A stretch of DNA of 64,000 nucleotides from Novosphingobium sp. HII-3 (GTDB lineage: Bacteria; Pseudomonadota; Alphaproteobacteria; Sphingomonadales; Sphingomonadaceae), in the NCBI RefSeq assembly GCF_002916655.1, contig NZ_PPSM01000014.1:124001-188000 (forward strand). The letters are read 5' to 3'. The translations under genes were made by a program, and so were the position numbers. Under the pieces are notes generated by a model, which was not told where the DNA came from, made no database searches, and was given only the letters and a program-made list of their open reading frames with translations. This document shows positions 62,810 through 64,000 of this stretch, piece by piece (the stretch's first letter is position 1; every line of letters starts with the position of its first letter).

Positions 62810-63925
62810 TTATCCGGGATCGGTCGCCTTCGTGGTGCGAGCCGGACGCAAGGCATGCAGCAATGCTCGAAGCTGATCATCGCGCGGCGGCTTCCCGGCG
62901 GTGAGCAGCCGTAACAGGCCTGGCGCGCCAAGGCGCAGGGCCAGCAACGCCGCCAGGCAAGCTGCAATCACGATCAGCGGGGAAGCGAGGAACGCGGCTG
63001 TCGTCATAGGCCCCTGTGCCGCTTCGGCCTCCGGCGCCAGAAGGCGCCGGATCAGGCCGATGATCAGGGGATGTGAGCAGAAAACGAAGAAGATCGCCGG
63101 TTCGAGCAGCAACAGCGGCCGCGCGAGCTCTCCCCGCCGCACGATCTCTGCGGCGAGGCACCAGAAGGCTACCGCTCCGGCGGCTCGCTGCACGATGAGT
63201 CGAAACGCGGCGAGCGGGGTTCCCTCGTCCACGATCATGCTGCCGGGCGCGATGAACGGCAGCGTCGCGATCAGGACAAGGGCGGTCACCGCGATCGCAA
63301 GGCAGGGGCGCCGGTAGTCCTCTATCGCACGGGCTGGCCACTGCCGGTCTCCCAGCCCCAGCCCGATCGCGTAGAACAACGGAATTGCGCTCGACAGGAA
63401 GATGCGCCCGTCCAGATCCATGACGGCGTTCGCCAGGAGCGCCGCCATCAGCACCCAGGGCGCCAGGCGCAGACCGACGCGGAGCGCGGCCGTCAGCAGG
63501 CTGCACAGGAACACGTCGCGCAGGAAGTAGAGGGGTATGACGCGAGGATAGCCGTCGAACCCCAGGAGGAGGCGCGGCAGATCGCTTGCGTGCGGAATGG
63601 CTGTGGTCGGGGCGAAGGTGATGTCCTTCGCAAGGGCCATCGCGTTCCACGCCAGCAGCGGCACCAGAAGGGTCATCGTCTTGCGGCCAAGAGTGCGCTG
63701 GAAAGATCGCTCCTGAGAGAGCCGCGCCGCCAGGAAGCCAGAGATTATGCTGAGGAGGGGAACGCTCGAACGACCCACGACCTCCCGCACGAACCAGACA
63801 ATGAGGTCGTGCACATCGGGCTTTGCCGTTAGCGCAGTGCCGTAGGGCGGCACGTGGACGTAGATAACGCAAGCGATGCAGAGCACACGGGCCACGGCAA
63901 TCGTTTGTGACGTGGTCTTGTTCAT
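62810..63925 (-). CDS. Acyltransferase 3 family membrane protein
   Basis: The 371-residue protein has about ten membrane helices and the early histidine motif in VARVLCIACVIYVHVPPYG, then REVVGRSSVPLLSIISGFLAARLSQ, as in the acyltransferase 3 (OafB/NolL) family that adds acyl groups to surface glycans. The ATG at 63925 is preferred to 63967, which lies in an unconserved leader. Its partner genes lie outside the window. Confidence 0.85.
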   Translation of the reverse strand: MNKTTSQTIAVARVLCIACVIYVHVPPYGTALTAKPDVHDLIVWFVREVVGRSSVPLLSIISGFLAARLSQERSFQRTLGRKTMTLLVPLLAWNAMALAKDITFAPTTAIPHASDLPRLLLGFDGYPRVIPLYFLRDVFLCSLLTAALRVGLRLAPWVLMAALLANAVMDLDGRIFLSSAIPLFYAIGLGLGDRQWPARAIEDYRRPCLAIAVTALVLIATLPFIAPGSMIVDEGTPLAAFRLIVQRAAGAVAFWCLAAEIVRRGELARPLLLLEPAIFFVFCSHPLIIGLIRRLLAPEAEAAQGPMTTAAFLASPLIVIAACLAALLALRLGAPGLLRLLTAGKPPRDDQLRALLHALRPARTTKATDPG

Positions 63926-64000
63926 CGTCGTCAACGCACCGGATCCCCCCAGGCCGAACAGCCTCATGCAATGGAGGAAGTGTATCAGATGCCGTGAGAG

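Overview
The window is GC-rich chromosomal DNA of an alphaproteobacterium, most likely a sphingomonad such as Novosphingobium. That placement rests on gene content and order: the cytochrome aa3 cluster coxB-ctaD-ctaB-small ORF-ctaG-ctaE-SURF1-thrC, the argH-lipoprotein-lysA block, the DUF721-DsbA-DsbA-SMC block opposite mutY, the frequent GTG and TTG starts, and the degradative genes at the left end. Coding density is very high. I see no rRNA, tRNA, CRISPR array, insertion sequence or prophage.

Left end (1-7.4 kb) is an accessory catabolic cluster: a partial class B flavin monooxygenase (Baeyer-Villiger type) and an SDR dehydrogenase on the minus strand, diverging from a long beta-propeller protein, an EthD protein, an MFS transporter, a Rieske oxygenase alpha subunit and a two-lobed VOC protein on the plus strand. 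Together they look like uptake and oxidation of an unknown cyclic compound.

From 7.5 to 16.2 kb lie housekeeping genes: a TlpA-type thioredoxin lipoprotein, argH, a small LptM/LppL-like lipoprotein and lysA, a siroheme synthase-like protein with a decayed second domain, and a minus-strand run pyrE-pdxJ-acpS-lepB-DUF3089-ruvX. From 16.4 to 22.6 kb is the terminal oxidase operon with heme O synthase and copper chaperone. From 22.7 to 27.4 kb is a tightly overlapping run thrC-RNA methyltransferase-folB-unknown-moaA-moaD-moaE (threonine, folate and molybdopterin synthesis).

From 27.5 to 38.7 kb the layout is more mixed: an HPP membrane protein, a nitroreductase and a pirin opposite a LysR regulator, YgfZ, two tandem GNAT acetyltransferases, rplU-rpmA, dihydroorotase, RarD, a glycine-zipper protein and two lipoproteins. 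From 38.7 to 47.7 kb come a lone astD-like dehydrogenase, an alpha/beta hydrolase and glycosyltransferase pair, YfgM-BamB (outer membrane assembly), a polytopic ICMT-like methyltransferase, and gshA. From 47.7 to 58.5 kb come rsmE, ubiA, SMC with its DsbA/DUF721 partners, mutY, a beta-lactamase-fold serine hydrolase and nudC. The right end carries DUF1489, mgtE, a cyclophilin, an L,D-transpeptidase, a small outer-membrane-like protein and an acyltransferase.

I found no clear new defence or mobile system. The points most worth a second look are the catabolic cluster, the siroheme protein with a vestigial methyltransferase domain, the DsbA homologue with a CSHC active site in the SMC operon, the replacement of der by a membrane methyltransferase downstream of bamB, and the unknown protein interlocked with folB and moaA.
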